64,000 bases of DNA from Clostridiales bacterium (GCA_017427465.1 JAFRST010000027.1:62001-126000), one strand, 5' to 3'; shown: positions 37,232 through 47,568, counted from the first letter of the stretch. Program-made: numbers and translations. Notes: generated by a model not told the origin, from the sequence alone.

Positions 37232-38089
37232 ATGTCTTATAATTCAAATTACAGGAACAATAACGGAGTTATTTATCCTTTTGCCGTAATAACAGCAGTT
37301 CTGCTTTTGCTGGCAAATCTGTTTTTTCTGCGATCCATTATCACTTCATTCTATTATCTGGGTGATTATTTGAATGAGACGGCATTTTTATCTTTTGTGA
37401 TAAACATGTTGTCTCTTACTCAGCTTGCGCTCATAATGGCTTTGACGATCTCGGTATTTGCCAGGGCCAGTAATCGCGCCCTCGGCAATATCCAGATAGC
37501 GACAGCAATAATCACTGCTATTGAATTAACTTTCAGATTTATAGCGTTCCACGGATCGATGATACCTTATTACTGGTTCACTTATGCTTTCCTTCTCGCA
37601 TATCAGATCAGCATGGCAGTTGTTATCAAGACAAGGAAAGAGGTAATCAAATACACGTGGTTCATTCCCGGTATAATGGCATTTCTTTCAATCGGTTATA
37701 CGGTCTTTTTCAATTCGGATTCATTCAGATTTGCATTCGAAAGTATCAAATACTCCTCTGATATTGCCGGTTTGAGTTATTTCATGACAGGCTTCCTTGA
37801 ACCTGTCATTACGGTCGCTTTTGCGTTCTGTGTTATGGCATGGGCATCGCACAGGATCCAGGACAAGAAGGCAGCTAAGGCTCAGCCTGAAGCTTCCGCT
37901 AATCCTGCAACTGTTTCCTCAGCCGGAAGCAGCAGGACGTGCCCTAACTGCGGAAATGCTTTGTCTCCCCGTGATCAGTTCTGCTCAATATGCGGTGCGA
38001 ATGTCAAAGTCGGATTCTGTCAGAACTGCGGCTCGCCCGTAAATCCCGGAGATACTTTCTGTGAGAAGTGCGGAGCAAGAGTGCAGTAA
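37232..38089 (+). CDS. Membrane protein with C-terminal double zinc ribbon
   Basis: 285 residues; AGGAGG lies upstream of the ATG. Six to seven hydrophobic helices fill residues 10-215, then a Pro/Ala/Ser linker, then two zinc ribbons: CPNCGNALSPRDQFCSICG and CQNCGSPVNPGDTFCEKCG. The zinc ribbons are of the common Firmicutes zinc-ribbon-2 kind. Function unknown; unrelated in the membrane part to the zinc-ribbon protein at 15.6 kb. Confidence 0.8.
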   Translation: MSYNSNYRNNNGVIYPFAVITAVLLLLANLFFLRSIITSFYYLGDYLNETAFLSFVINMLSLTQLALIMALTISVFARASNRALGNIQIATAIITAIELTFRFIAFHGSMIPYYWFTYAFLLAYQISMAVVIKTRKEVIKYTWFIPGIMAFLSIGYTVFFNSDSFRFAFESIKYSSDIAGLSYFMTGFLEPVITVAFAFCVMAWASHRIQDKKAAKAQPEASANPATVSSAGSSRTCPNCGNALSPRDQFCSICGANVKVGFCQNCGSPVNPGDTFCEKCGARVQ

Positions 38090-38110
38090 TAGAACACATC
38101 ACGAAAACAA

Positions 38111-38142
38111 ATAGGACCGGCTTGATGCCGGTCCTATATTAT
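38111..38142. terminator. Terminator between the zinc-ribbon gene and leuS
   Basis: A perfect 11-bp stem ATAGGACCGGC / GCCGGTCCTAT around TTGAT. T-rich on both sides (ATTATT on plus, TTTGTTTT on minus), so it can serve both convergent genes. Confidence 0.85.
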
Positions 38143-38159
38143 TGCTCTTAATGAGGCTC

Positions 38160-40643
38160 TTACTTCGCTACGATGTTAGCAATTCTTCCCTTAACGTAGA
38201 TGAACTTGACGATCGATCTGCCGGCCAAAGCGCCTGCGAGTCTGTCATCTGCGTTAACGATAGATTCAACTGCTGCCTGGTCAGCTTCAGCAGGGATGTT
38301 TACCTTGAACTGTACCTTGCCGTTGATCTGTACTGCGATCTCGATCTCATCCTTAACGAGTGCTGACTCGTCGCATACAGGCCACTTCTGGTCGTATACG
38401 GAATAGCCGTTACCAAGTGTCTCGCACCAGAGTTCTTCAGTAAAGTGAGGCGCGAAGGGTGCAAGCAGGAGAACGAGCTTCTCAGTAGCGTATCTCTTGA
38501 ACTCTGCTTTAGCGGATGCATCCTGGCTGTACTTTGTGATCGCGTTTAATAGCTCCATCATTCTTGCGATAGGAGTGTTGAACTGGAATTTCTCGATGTC
38601 GGCTGTAGAACTCTTGATAGCGTAGTTTACAGCGTAGTTGAGTTCCTTATCAGCGGATGTCATATCAGATTTAGCGGGAACTGCAGAAGATGTTGCGCCC
38701 TTGCAGTCTTCAACGCATGTCTCGATCCTTCTGAAGAACTTAACGATAGCCTGGAGACCGGAGTCTGCCCAGGGGCCGCCCTCGATGTATGCGAAGCCGA
38801 ATCCTAAGTATGTTCTGAATACGTCTGAACCGTACTTGCTGATGTAATCGTCAGGTGCAACTGTGTTGCCTCTGGACTTACTCATCTTCTGTCCGTCAGG
38901 TCCCAAGATAGTGCCCTGGTGAACGAGGCTTGTGAAAGGCTCGTCAAAATCGAGCATACCCATGTCACGCATAGCCTTTGTGAAGAATCTTGCATAGAGA
39001 AGGTGCATGCATGCGTGCTCAGCACCGCCGACGTACTTATCTACAGGACAGAACTTGTTGATCTTATCCTTGGAGAACATTTCCTTATCGTTCTTGTTAT
39101 CCGGATATCTGAACTGATACCAGGAAGAGTCAACGAAAGTATCCATTGTATCAGGGTCGCGTCTTGCATCGCCACCGCACTTGGGGCACTTGCAGTTCAT
39201 GAATGATTCGCACTTGGCAAGCGGGCTCTCACCGTCGGGTGTGAATTCTACGTCGTAGGGGAGAAGGACAGGGAGCTCATTCTCCGGAACGGGTACAACG
39301 CCGCATGAAGGGCAGTGGATCATCGGGATAGGTGTTCCCCAGTATCTCTGACGTGAGATGAGCCAGTCACGGAGTCTGTAATTGATCTTCCATTCACCCA
39401 TTCCGATCTCTGCGAGCTTTGCAACGATAGCTTTCTGCGCATCGTGCATCTCCATGCCGTCGAACTCGCCTGAATTTGTGAGATAACCCTTCTTCTCGCA
39501 GTAAGGGAGCTCTGAATCAACACCCTGCTCGGGCTGGATAACGCGGATGATATCAAGGCCGTACTTATGCGCAAAATCGAAGTCTCTCTCATCGTGTGAA
39601 GGAACTGCCATTACGACGCCTGTACCGTAGCCTGCAACTACATAATCTGCAGCCCAGATCGGAACTCTTCTGCCGTTCAAAGGATGAATAGCATAAGCAC
39701 CTGTGAATACGCCCGTCTTCTCACGTGTTGTGGACATACGGTCGATCTCGCTGACTTTTGCTGTTGACTGACGGTAAGCCTCAACAGCCTCGCGGCACTC
39801 GTCGGTAGTAAGCTTTGCGCAAAGTTCTGACTCAGGTGCGATAACGACATAGGTGATACCCATGAACGTATCGACTCTTGTAGTGAATACTTCGAGCTTC
39901 ATGGGAGAGCCGTCTTCGTCTGTAAGACGCTCGCCGTTCTTCTCGACATAGAGTGCTACCTGTGCGCCTTCGGATCTGCCGATCCAGTTCTTCTGAAGCT
40001 TCTTTGTCTTCTCAGGCCAGTCGAGCTTAGGGAGATCGTCCAAGAGCTCCTGAGCATACTCAGTGATCTTGAAGAACCACTGGGTCATGTTCTTTCTGAC
40101 GACTTCCGTGTGGCATCTCTCGCAAGCGCCGTCTACGACCTGCTCGTTGGCAAGAACGGTCTTGCATGAAGGACACCAGTTAACGGGAGCGTTCTTACGG
40201 TAAGCCAGGCCCCTCTTGTAGAGCTCGATAAAGAACCACTGGTTCCATTTATAGTAGTCAGGCATACAGGTCTTTACTTCGTAGTCCCAATCGACTGTTG
40301 TACCCATAGCCTGAAGCTGCTTTTCCATAGTATCGATATTCTTAAGTGTGGAATCCTGGGGATGAATACCTGTCTTGATGGCATAGTTCTCAGCCGGGAG
40401 TCCGAAAGAGTCGAATCCCATGGGGTGGAAGAGGTTATAACCCTGCATGTGCTTGAACCTTGCCCAGGAGTCTGTCAGGGAGTAGTTGTACCAGTGACCC
40501 AAGTGTAGGTTAGCACCGGAAGGATAAGAGAACATCTCAAGGCAATAAAGCTTCTCGCCCTCTGCGTCCGGATTGAACTTGTAAAGGCCTGTCTGCGCCC
40601 ATTTTGCCTGCCACTTCTTGTCGGTCTCAATTGAATAACTCAT
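38160..40643 (-). CDS. leuS: Leucyl-tRNA synthetase
   Basis: 827 residues, normal length. The HIGH-type motif is in [14 protein letters not shown], the KMSKS motif is intact ([10 protein letters not shown]), and a CP1 editing domain with zinc-binding cysteines is present ([21 protein letters not shown]). AAGGAG precedes the ATG. The leader is too short (about 30 bases from the -10) to hold a T-box, unlike many Firmicutes tRNA-synthetase genes. Confidence 0.98.
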   Translation of the reverse strand: MSYSIETDKKWQAKWAQTGLYKFNPDAEGEKLYCLEMFSYPSGANLHLGHWYNYSLTDSWARFKHMQGYNLFHPMGFDSFGLPAENYAIKTGIHPQDSTLKNIDTMEKQLQAMGTTVDWDYEVKTCMPDYYKWNQWFFIELYKRGLAYRKNAPVNWCPSCKTVLANEQVVDGACERCHTEVVRKNMTQWFFKITEYAQELLDDLPKLDWPEKTKKLQKNWIGRSEGAQVALYVEKNGERLTDEDGSPMKLEVFTTRVDTFMGITYVVIAPESELCAKLTTDECREAVEAYRQSTAKVSEIDRMSTTREKTGVFTGAYAIHPLNGRRVPIWAADYVVAGYGTGVVMAVPSHDERDFDFAHKYGLDIIRVIQPEQGVDSELPYCEKKGYLTNSGEFDGMEMHDAQKAIVAKLAEIGMGEWKINYRLRDWLISRQRYWGTPIPMIHCPSCGVVPVPENELPVLLPYDVEFTPDGESPLAKCESFMNCKCPKCGGDARRDPDTMDTFVDSSWYQFRYPDNKNDKEMFSKDKINKFCPVDKYVGGAEHACMHLLYARFFTKAMRDMGMLDFDEPFTSLVHQGTILGPDGQKMSKSRGNTVAPDDYISKYGSDVFRTYLGFGFAYIEGGPWADSGLQAIVKFFRRIETCVEDCKGATSSAVPAKSDMTSADKELNYAVNYAIKSSTADIEKFQFNTPIARMMELLNAITKYSQDASAKAEFKRYATEKLVLLLAPFAPHFTEELWCETLGNGYSVYDQKWPVCDESALVKDEIEIAVQINGKVQFKVNIPAEADQAAVESIVNADDRLAGALAGRSIVKFIYVKGRIANIVAK

Positions 40644-40678
40644 GTTAAAGACTCCTTATTCTTATAATTGAACAACTA

Positions 40679-40684
40679 ATTATA
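40679..40684 (-). promoter_or_regulatory. -10 element of leuS
   Basis: TATAAT on the minus strand, about 35 bases upstream of the leuS ATG; the -35 is weak. The rest of the 289-base gap to mreB is AT-rich and shows no gene or riboswitch that I recognise. A GCATTG...CAATGC pair lies at 40831-40864. Confidence 0.5.
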
Positions 40685-40932
40685 CTCCGTGTTTTTCGAA
40701 AATTACAGTAATTGGATTTGTTACAACTGCTCTAAAACAGAAAATCAAATGGGTTTGTTTTTTGTGTTCGAAAACTTCGAAATGCCTATAAATCGCCTCA
40801 AAATGAAATCTGATTGTCACTTAAAATAGGGCATTGCATAATTGATTTATTGTTAGTCCAATGCAATAATATATTGAATTTTTACGGATAAATGCGCCAA
40901 ATACGGCGTTTTCGAATATATGAGGTGAAGCT

Positions 40933-41943
40933 ATGGGATTAGGTATGGAAATAGGTGTCGATCTCGGCACCAGCAGCGTACTTGTTTATATAAGGGGTAA
41001 GGGTATCGTTCTTAAGGAGCCCTCTGTTGTTGCTGTTAACAGCAAGACAGGTAAGGTCCTTGCAGTAGGTGAATCAGCATCTCTCATGCTCGGCCGTACC
41101 CCCGGTATCGTTGAAGCCATCAGACCTTTGCGTGAAGGCGTTATCTCAGACTTCAGAGCTACAGAAGTAATGCTTAAGGCATTTATCGGCCGTGTCTGCA
41201 CAGGCCTCCGCGCCACATATTTCAAGCCTACTATCGTAGTCTGCGTTCCCTCGGTTATCACACCGGTTGAGCAGCAGGCAGTAGAGAACGCTTGCCGTCA
41301 CGCAGGCGCTAAGGACGTATTCCTTATCAGAGAGCCTATCGCAGCTGCCATCGGCGCAGGTATCGATATCACAAAGGCTTGCGGCTCAATGGTAGTAGAT
41401 ATCGGCGGCGGTACAACAGATATTTCCGTTATCTCACTTTGCGAGCCTGTTGTTGATGCATCTTTGAAGGTCGCAGGCGACAAGTTCGACGAAGCAATCA
41501 TTAAGCACGTAAGAAAGAGACATAACATCCTCATCGGTGAGAAGACAGCAGAGAAGCTCAAGATCGAGATCGGCTGCGCTTATCCGAGAGATGAAGAGCT
41601 CACACTGGACGTTCAGGGAAGAAACATCATCACAGGTCTTCCTTCTACAGTTACGGTATCTTCCACAGAGATGCTCGAAGCATTGGAAGAGCCTATCACA
41701 CAGATCTTCGAAGCTGTTCACAACGTTCTCGAGAGAACACCTCCGGAACTCATGGCAGATATCTCTCAGAGAGGTATCGTAATGACAGGCGGCGGCGCTA
41801 TGCTCTACGGTCTTGATCACATGCTTTCCAACAGGATCGGTATTGATGTATATCTCGCCCAGGACCCTGTTTCCTGCGTAGTTATCGGTACAGGTAAGGC
41901 CCTCGATATGATGGATAAATTTGCGGCCCTTAGTGACAACTGA
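40933..41943 (+). CDS. mreB: Rod-shape protein MreB/Mbl
   Basis: 336 residues, actin fold. Phosphate 1 motif IGVDLGTSSVLVY, phosphate 2 motif VVDIGGGTTDISVIS, adenosine motif GIVMTGGGAMLYGLD. GAGGTGA precedes the ATG. It forms membrane-associated filaments that steer lateral wall synthesis. mreC and mreD are not adjacent, which fits an Mbl or stand-alone MreB paralogue. A hairpin terminator follows. Confidence 0.93.
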   Translation: MGLGMEIGVDLGTSSVLVYIRGKGIVLKEPSVVAVNSKTGKVLAVGESASLMLGRTPGIVEAIRPLREGVISDFRATEVMLKAFIGRVCTGLRATYFKPTIVVCVPSVITPVEQQAVENACRHAGAKDVFLIREPIAAAIGAGIDITKACGSMVVDIGGGTTDISVISLCEPVVDASLKVAGDKFDEAIIKHVRKRHNILIGEKTAEKLKIEIGCAYPRDEELTLDVQGRNIITGLPSTVTVSSTEMLEALEEPITQIFEAVHNVLERTPPELMADISQRGIVMTGGGAMLYGLDHMLSNRIGIDVYLAQDPVSCVVIGTGKALDMMDKFAALSDN

Positions 41944-41989
41944 TAAAGATCACTGGAGATTGACTAAACTTTTATTAAATGTTAGTATT

Positions 41990-42028
41990 ATGCGCGTCAG
42001 GTGAACACCCTGGCGCGCATTCGTTATA
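41990..42028 (+). terminator. Terminator after mreB
   Basis: ATGCGCG...CGCGCAT with an inner CAGG/CCTG and one T-G pair, followed by a moderately T-rich tail. Confidence 0.7.
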
Positions 42029-42092
42029 TTTGATATTTTTCCTTTTCGCATTTGAAGATTGATATCCCTTTTTAAGCAGTATTGCGGATAAG

Positions 42093-42098
42093 TATAAT
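42093..42098 (+). promoter_or_regulatory. -10 element of rho
   Basis: TATAAT 39 bases before the rho ATG; a T-rich, poor -35 lies 17 bases upstream. Confidence 0.5.
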
Positions 42099-42137
42099 AG
42101 GAATTTTGCGAGTAAATTTATTTTTCGAAAGGCGTTT

Positions 42138-44153
42138 ATGGACGATTTTGACAACCTGAATTCTAAGACGGATTCTGACTTAAGACAGATAGCTGTTGCA
42201 TTCGGAGATTTTACTCCCGAAGAAGCACAGTCCAAGACCAGAGATGAGCTCCTTATGGCCATCACAGGCGCTAAAGACATCGGTGATATTACTCCCGTTG
42301 ATCTTTCTGAAGAGCCCGTCCCGATGAAGCCGGTATCCATTCCGGAACCCATGAAGAGCACAGAAAACCAGAAGTCTCTCGATGAGCTGATCGTTGATGT
42401 CGGCAGGACCGCAAGGTTCGAGACAAACGAATTGGCTGATGCCATGATCAAGGCAGAGAAGAAGGAGAAAAAAGTGGCTAAAAAAGTAAAAGAAGAAGCT
42501 GCAAAAGAGCCTAAGGAAGAGAATAAGACTGAGGCAAAGGCTGAGAAGAAGCCTGCTAAGCGCACTTCAAAGAAAGCTTCCAAGACTGAAGAGGCACCCG
42601 CTGAAGCAGCTCCCGTCGAGGCTCCCGCAACAGAAGTTCCTGCTGAAGAGCCCAAGAAGGCTGAGAAGACTGCGGCTAAGACAAGAAAGCCCAGAGCAGG
42701 CAAGAAGAAGGAAGAAGCTCCTGCTGAGGAAGTTAAGGCTGAAGAGCCCACACCCGTAGAGGCATTAGCTGCTGCAGCACAGGCAGAAACACCTGTAGCT
42801 GAGGCTCCTGCTCCGGAAGCACCTGCTGAAGTCAAGACAGAAGAAAAGAAGCCTGAACAGCAGGCACAGGGTCAGGGCAAGCACGGCAGATCCAAGAGAA
42901 GAAAGATCACTTTCGGTCCCGGCCAGGATACAAAGACTGTTGAAACTGTCGAAGAAGTCCCTGCTGATGCTGAGGAAGAAATTCCTGAAGTGATTCTTCC
43001 CGTTGAGATCGAGATTGAAGGCGTTCTTGCTATCAACAACAACGAAGGCAACAAGAACGACTTCTGCGGATTCGTACACAGAAATAATTATCTCCCCGGC
43101 GAAGATGATGCTTATGTTCCGGGCCAGATGATCAAGAGAATGGGCCTCAGAAGAGGCGACTACATCAAGGGCTTTGCTATCCCGAAGCGCGGCAAGGACA
43201 GATATGCACCTTTGAAGCGCATTACTGAAGTTAATGGCATTCCCGTAGTCGAGAATGAATACGATAACATCAGAAGACGTCCTAAGTTCGAGAGCCTTAC
43301 AGCCATCTATCCTGATGAGAGACTTGACTTAGAGACCGAGAAGGAAGACATTTCCACAAGGATCATCGACCTTTTCTCGCCTATCGGTAAGGGGCAGAGA
43401 GGTATGATCGTATCCCCTCCGAAGGCAGGTAAGACTATCCTCCTTCAGAAGGTCGCAAATTCCATTACAGCTAACAATCCTGACTGCGTACTTATCGTTC
43501 TCCTCATCGACGAGCGTCCTGAGGAAGTTACGGACATGCAGAGAAATATCTCAGGCGAAGTCGTTTACTCCACTTTCGACAAGCGCCCGGAAAACCACGT
43601 AAGAGTTACAGAGCTCGTTCTCGAGAGAGCAATGAGACTCGTTGAGCTCGGTAAGGATGTCGTAATCCTTCTGGACTCCATGACAAGACTTGCAAGAGCT
43701 TACAACCTTACGATCAATCCTACCGGCAGAACTTTGTCAGGCGGTCTTGATCCGGGATCACTTTACGGACCTAAGAGATTCTTCGGTGCCGCACGTAATA
43801 TCGAGAACGGCGGATCTTTGACGATTCTTGCTACGGCTTTGATCGAGACGGGCTCTCGTATGGACGAAGTTATTTTCGAGGAATTCAAGGGAACGGGCAA
43901 CATGGAAGTTACCCTGGACAGAAAGCTCGCTGACAGAAGAGTTTTCCCGGCTATTGCAGTCGACAAGTCCGGTACGAGAAGAGAAGATCTCCTGCTCACA
44001 CCCGAAGAACTCGATGCTGTATGGCTCATCAGAAGAAGGATCGCGGAAGCAGATACGATCACGGCTACCAACGCTGTCATCAGCTTTATGGAAAAGACTA
44101 CGAGCAACAAGTCTTTTGTACTTTCCGTAAAGAAATCTTTTGCTACCGATTGA
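42138..44153 (+). CDS. rho: Transcription termination factor Rho with long disordered insert
   Basis: 671 residues against about 420 for E. coli Rho. An N-terminal Rho-N-like helical segment (about 1-45) is followed by a Lys/Ala/Glu/Pro-rich low-complexity region (about 105-285). The RNA-binding domain comes next ([19 protein letters not shown]) and then the ATPase: Walker A PPKAGKT at 428-434, Walker [15 protein letters not shown], and the Q/R-loop region [24 protein letters not shown]. Factor-dependent transcription terminator. The rpmE promoter overlaps its stop codon. Confidence 0.96.
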   Translation: MDDFDNLNSKTDSDLRQIAVAFGDFTPEEAQSKTRDELLMAITGAKDIGDITPVDLSEEPVPMKPVSIPEPMKSTENQKSLDELIVDVGRTARFETNELADAMIKAEKKEKKVAKKVKEEAAKEPKEENKTEAKAEKKPAKRTSKKASKTEEAPAEAAPVEAPATEVPAEEPKKAEKTAAKTRKPRAGKKKEEAPAEEVKAEEPTPVEALAAAAQAETPVAEAPAPEAPAEVKTEEKKPEQQAQGQGKHGRSKRRKITFGPGQDTKTVETVEEVPADAEEEIPEVILPVEIEIEGVLAINNNEGNKNDFCGFVHRNNYLPGEDDAYVPGQMIKRMGLRRGDYIKGFAIPKRGKDRYAPLKRITEVNGIPVVENEYDNIRRRPKFESLTAIYPDERLDLETEKEDISTRIIDLFSPIGKGQRGMIVSPPKAGKTILLQKVANSITANNPDCVLIVLLIDERPEEVTDMQRNISGEVVYSTFDKRPENHVRVTELVLERAMRLVELGKDVVILLDSMTRLARAYNLTINPTGRTLSGGLDPGSLYGPKRFFGAARNIENGGSLTILATALIETGSRMDEVIFEEFKGTGNMEVTLDRKLADRRVFPAIAVDKSGTRREDLLLTPEELDAVWLIRRRIAEADTITATNAVISFMEKTTSNKSFVLSVKKSFATD

Positions 44154-44178
44154 CAACCGCAAACGATTCAAGTAATAT
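44150..44178 (+). promoter_or_regulatory. rpmE promoter
   Basis: TTGACA (44150-44155), exactly 17 bases, TAATAT (44173-44178). The -35 contains the rho stop codon. Predicted start of transcription near 44185. Confidence 0.8.
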
Positions 44179-44203
44179 AGCAAGGCTAACACGAAGAATC
44201 CGG

Positions 44204-44237
44204 TATGACATACGTGAGTTTAGGATTACGCGTCATA
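44204..44237 (+). promoter_or_regulatory. Leader hairpin of rpmE (possible L31 autoregulatory leader)
   Basis: TATGAC (44204-44209) pairs with GTCATA (44232-44237), with an inner CGT/ACG, in the roughly 77-base leader before the GAGGTGAAAGG ribosome site. Ribosomal-protein leaders of this type exist for L31 in Firmicutes; a match to that family was not tested. Confidence 0.5.
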
Positions 44238-44261
44238 TCTTTGATTGAGAGGTGAAAGGAC

Positions 44262-44462
44262 ATGAAAGAAGGAATTCATCCTAAGACGCAGGTCGTAACA
44301 GTTAAGTGCGCATGCGGCAACACATTCGAGACTCTTTCTACAAAGAGTGATCTCAGAGTTGATATCTGCTCTAACTGCCATCCGTTCTATACAGGCAAGC
44401 AGAAGCTCGTTGATACAGGCGGACGTGTTGATAAGTTCAAGAAGAGAATGGAAAAGGCTTAA
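44262..44462 (+). CDS. rpmE: 50S ribosomal protein L31, zinc-binding form
   Basis: 66 residues. CACG near residue 16-19 and [13 protein letters not shown] provide the four zinc ligands of the C+ form (three Cys plus the first-pair Cys), distinguishing it from the zinc-free RpmE2. GAGGTGAAAGG ribosome site. Has its own promoter and is followed by a terminator. Confidence 0.97.
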   Translation: MKEGIHPKTQVVTVKCACGNTFETLSTKSDLRVDICSNCHPFYTGKQKLVDTGGRVDKFKKRMEKA

Positions 44463-44481
44463 TTCTCATTCAACAAAAGCT

Positions 44482-44520
44482 AACAAGGGGTTGTCTCACA
44501 GGAGGCGACCTCTTTTGTTT
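44482..44520 (+). terminator. Terminator after rpmE
   Basis: AACAAGGGGTTG pairs with CGACCTCTTTTGTT (with wobbles), inner CTC/GAG. The downstream arm itself is T-rich. Confidence 0.7.
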
Positions 44521-44635
44521 AAAGAGTATTTGCACCATATTCCTTTATTTTGCCTTGTGTTTGTAACACCAATAGACTTTTTATTTGTTATACTCACATC
44601 AGAATGCATAATTATGCTTAGACAAGGGGAACTAT

Positions 44636-45754
44636 ATGTCTGAGAACAACAATGACATGAAGATATTGACCGAAGAACAGGTCAGGGAGATCACTCCTGG
44701 GCAGATTGAACAGGACATTGATCTTGTTCCTGAAACACAGCCCAAGGCTCCTGCGAAGGCAGCCAAAAAGAAGAAAAAGAAGTGCTGTGAGCCTGTAAAG
44801 AAGACTTCTATCGGAGGTCAGGCGCTCATTGAGGGCGTAATGATGGTTGGTCCTTCAAGAACTGCAATGGCAGTAAGAAAGGGCGACGGCACGATCCATG
44901 TTGAGGAAATAAAGCAGAGCGAGAAGACCACGTATTTTGAGAAGGTCCCGTTCATCCGCGGATGCATCAGATTCTATAAGATGCTCGTAACAGGTACCGG
45001 CGCGCTCATGAAGGCCGCTGATATCTCTGAAGAAGGCAAGCCCGATGACCGCAAGCCGGGAGAGAAGAAGTCGCGTCTTGACGAGTTCGCCGAAAGACAC
45101 TTCAATGTCATGATGACTATCTCAGCTATCGTCGGTATCCTGCTCTCGGTCGGCCTCTTTATCCTTGCGCCCAGACTTATCGTTGATATCGCGGCCAAGT
45201 TCATCCCCGAAGAATTCTTGGAACTTACATGGATGACTGTTGTTCTTAATGTAGCAGAAGGCCTGTTAAGACTGCTTATTTTCCTTTTCTATCTGATATT
45301 TGCTTCCAGCCTCAAGGACATCAAGAGAGTATGGCGCTATCACGGTGCTGAGCATAAGACGATCGCATGCTATGAGGCAGGTCTGCCGCTTACTGTCGAG
45401 AACGTCTTGAAGCAGACCAGATTCCATCCCCGCTGCGGAACATCCTTTATGTTCAACGTACTTGCCATATCGATCATAATCTATACGGTTATCGGAATCT
45501 TCACGGGCACTCAGCCTATGTGGGTCAATGCCCTTATCAGGATCGGCTGCATCCCGGTCATCTGTGGTATCTCATTCGAGATATTGAAGTTCGTCGGAAG
45601 ACACGATAGAAACATCTTCTGCAGACTTCTTTCCAAACCCGGTCTCTGGCTCCAGAAGTTCACTACCCAAGAGCCTGACGCGGCAATAGCAGAGGTTGCG
45701 ATTGCTTCCATGCAGGCAGTTATTCCGGAGAATAAGGAAGATGACATCTGGTAA
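44636..45754 (+). CDS. DUF1385 membrane protein (YqhQ-like)
   Basis: 372 residues. Lysine-rich N-terminus (AAKKKKKKCCEPVKK), then the DUF1385 signature SIGGQALIEGVMMVGP, EHFNVMM-like amphipathic part, three to four membrane helices, and the conserved YHGAEHKTIACYEAG and TRFHPRCGTSF motifs. The metal-ligand-like His/Cys/Glu residues suggest an enzyme, but the function is not established. rpmE-yqhQ-prmC order is common in Firmicutes, usually followed by prfA, which is absent here. Confidence 0.9.
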   Translation: MSENNNDMKILTEEQVREITPGQIEQDIDLVPETQPKAPAKAAKKKKKKCCEPVKKTSIGGQALIEGVMMVGPSRTAMAVRKGDGTIHVEEIKQSEKTTYFEKVPFIRGCIRFYKMLVTGTGALMKAADISEEGKPDDRKPGEKKSRLDEFAERHFNVMMTISAIVGILLSVGLFILAPRLIVDIAAKFIPEEFLELTWMTVVLNVAEGLLRLLIFLFYLIFASSLKDIKRVWRYHGAEHKTIACYEAGLPLTVENVLKQTRFHPRCGTSFMFNVLAISIIIYTVIGIFTGTQPMWVNALIRIGCIPVICGISFEILKFVGRHDRNIFCRLLSKPGLWLQKFTTQEPDAAIAEVAIASMQAVIPENKEDDIW

Positions 45755-46589
45755 AGACGGACTTTTAAGTCTTCTCGAGCGTTCGGGAGACGATGAAGCT
45801 TCGTTGGACCTTAAGATCCTTAAGGAAGAATTCGAAGGCGAAGAATTAGAAAAAGCTGTAAAGAGGCGCGCTGATGGCGAGCCTCTTGCTTATATTCTGG
45901 GATACCGCCATTTCTATAAGGAATGCTACAAGGTATGCCCGGGAGTCCTTATTCCCAGAGCAGATACTGAGATCGCAGTTGAATCTGCCCTTAAGTTCCT
46001 GGGTATAAATGAGATGGCGACGGGAGACCTTTTGAATATCCCTTCATACGGCAAAGACCTGTCAGATATCAGCTTTGCGGACCTTTGCACGGGTACGGGC
46101 TGTATCGGCATATCTCTTAGTAATGAGATAGTAAGAGCGGGCGGTAAAGCCATGGGATGCCTTATAGATATAAGTGACACGGCAATTTCCGTCGCCGAAG
46201 ATAATGTCGGAACGCAGGCATTAAAGCCTGAAACCCTTAGAGTAATCAGGCATGACGTGCTAACAGGCATTCCGGAACTTGGAAAACTTGATCTTATCCT
46301 TTCCAATCCTCCGTATATTACAAATGCTGAGATGGAAGATTTAGATAAAGTCGTTAAAGACCACGAGCCTGATCTCGCTTTAAGGGCAGGTGAAGAAGGT
46401 ATGGATTTCTACGGCCCTCTGGCCGGTATAGCCATGAAGCTCCTCAAAGACGGCGGTGCGCTTATTGTTGAACATGGTTTTGGGCAGGGAGACCTTGTGC
46501 GTGAGGTTTTCGTGAAGGCCGGACTTCAAGACTGCATGACAATAAGGGATTACGGCAATAATCCCAGAGTCACTATAGGAATCAAGTGA
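45741..46589 (+). CDS. prmC: Peptide chain release factor N5-glutamine methyltransferase PrmC
   Basis: 282 residues from the ATG at 45741 (14-base overlap with the upstream gene, GGAG 10 bases upstream). The N-terminal helical domain includes GEPLAYILGYRHFY, and the SAM-binding domain FADLCTGTGCIGISLS has the catalytic LSNPPYI. It methylates the GGQ glutamine of release factors 1 and 2. It contains a modest insertion near residues 88-110 relative to E. coli. Confidence 0.95.
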   Translation: MTSGKDGLLSLLERSGDDEASLDLKILKEEFEGEELEKAVKRRADGEPLAYILGYRHFYKECYKVCPGVLIPRADTEIAVESALKFLGINEMATGDLLNIPSYGKDLSDISFADLCTGTGCIGISLSNEIVRAGGKAMGCLIDISDTAISVAEDNVGTQALKPETLRVIRHDVLTGIPELGKLDLILSNPPYITNAEMEDLDKVVKDHEPDLALRAGEEGMDFYGPLAGIAMKLLKDGGALIVEHGFGQGDLVREVFVKAGLQDCMTIRDYGNNPRVTIGIK

Positions 46590-47432
46590 TCAATTAGTTT
46601 CGATATACTGTGAAACACAGATGTGGCGGCCGTCAACGTCCTCGAAGACGAACTGGCGGTTAGTAGCCTGGCTTTTCGCTGCCTTTGCCTCAGGAAGATC
46701 TTCGACGATCTTTATTCCGTTGCCTGCGACTTCGTTATGAAGCAGGAAGGGCTCGGAGCAGTAAATGTACATATCGTATTTGATGCCGAACTCCCTGGCA
46801 GGCTTTGTGATGGCGCCTTCGCTCTGCACAAGGACGATCGCGATGTTATCTCTGTAAAGCTTTATGTGCGGCATGGCCTCATCATCCAAGTGAGCTGCCT
46901 TGAAGCCGAGCTTGTTCTCGTAGAAAATCGCTGTCTTATAGATATCTTCACATGCGAAAACAGCGGCCTGGCTGTTCATGAGAAGGAGCCTGCTGCTGCC
47001 TTCTTCTCCTTCTTCCGGTGCTTTTTCAGGAGCCGTGCTGCCGGAACTGAACTGATATCCCAGAAGCGGCGTGCCGAATACCTTCTCATGATCTGCAAGT
47101 GAATTGACGTAATCAGACCGCTTCTTGATCTCGTCATTGGTCAGTGTAGTGGGTATGTCAGCTAAATATTCGACCTTCTCTAAGTACTCAAGAAGGTTCA
47201 TGAGCCTTACATGAAGGGGATTGATGTCTGATGTCGCGGGCACTTCTACGCCTCTCCCGTGTATGAACATCATGCCGCACTCTACGGCTTCAGCCGGGAG
47301 ACCTGCGTAAAGGTGCATCAGAAGGTTCATCTCATCTGAAGCCTTTTCATCTGTCCCGCCCTTTGCTATGGACTGCTCGATCATCTCGAAAATGAGATTC
47401 ATATCATGTAAGGGATATTCTTTTTTAAGCAT
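46590..47432 (-). CDS. VOC (glyoxalase-like) protein with helical N-terminal domain
   Basis: 280 residues, convergent with prmC with no gap. Residues 1-120 are helical and rich in Leu/Met (MNLLMHLYAGLPAEAVECGMMFIHG). A short Glu/Pro linker follows, then a VOC domain (about 155-280): AAVFACEDIYKTAIFYENKLGFKAAHL, then RDNIAIVLVQSEG and FVFEDVDGRHICVSQY. Metal or substrate are unknown. AGGAG ribosome site. Confidence 0.75.
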   Translation of the reverse strand: MLKKEYPLHDMNLIFEMIEQSIAKGGTDEKASDEMNLLMHLYAGLPAEAVECGMMFIHGRGVEVPATSDINPLHVRLMNLLEYLEKVEYLADIPTTLTNDEIKKRSDYVNSLADHEKVFGTPLLGYQFSSGSTAPEKAPEEGEEGSSRLLLMNSQAAVFACEDIYKTAIFYENKLGFKAAHLDDEAMPHIKLYRDNIAIVLVQSEGAITKPAREFGIKYDMYIYCSEPFLLHNEVAGNGIKIVEDLPEAKAAKSQATNRQFVFEDVDGRHICVSQYIETN

Positions 47433-47534
47433 ATATAACTCCTAATAGGATCACATTGGTCTTAATATAACAAAGTGAAATAAAAAAAGACAGAACAGGG
47501 CATTTTTCTTCGTAAAACAGGGCAAGAAGAGGCC

Positions 47535-47552
47535 TTGAAAAAATTTTTTCAA
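47535..47552. repeat. Perfect AT-rich 18-bp palindrome upstream of the ECF sigma operon
   Basis: TTGAAAAAATTTTTTCAA, reading the same on both strands, 17 bases upstream of the ECF-type -35. Confidence 0.7.
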
Positions 47553-47568
47553 AAAATGCTATATTTTT

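Noticed and set aside
40644..40700. T-box riboswitch upstream of leuS
   Set aside because: The predicted transcript leader is only about 30 bases, too short for a T-box, and no T-box core sequence was seen.
40749..40829. 26-codon ORF in the leuS-mreB gap
   Set aside because: No ribosome site, AT-rich composition and no terminator of its own.
40831..40864. GCATTG/CAATGC inverted repeat upstream of mreB
   Set aside because: Only 6-base arms with a long AT-rich spacer, easily expected by chance.
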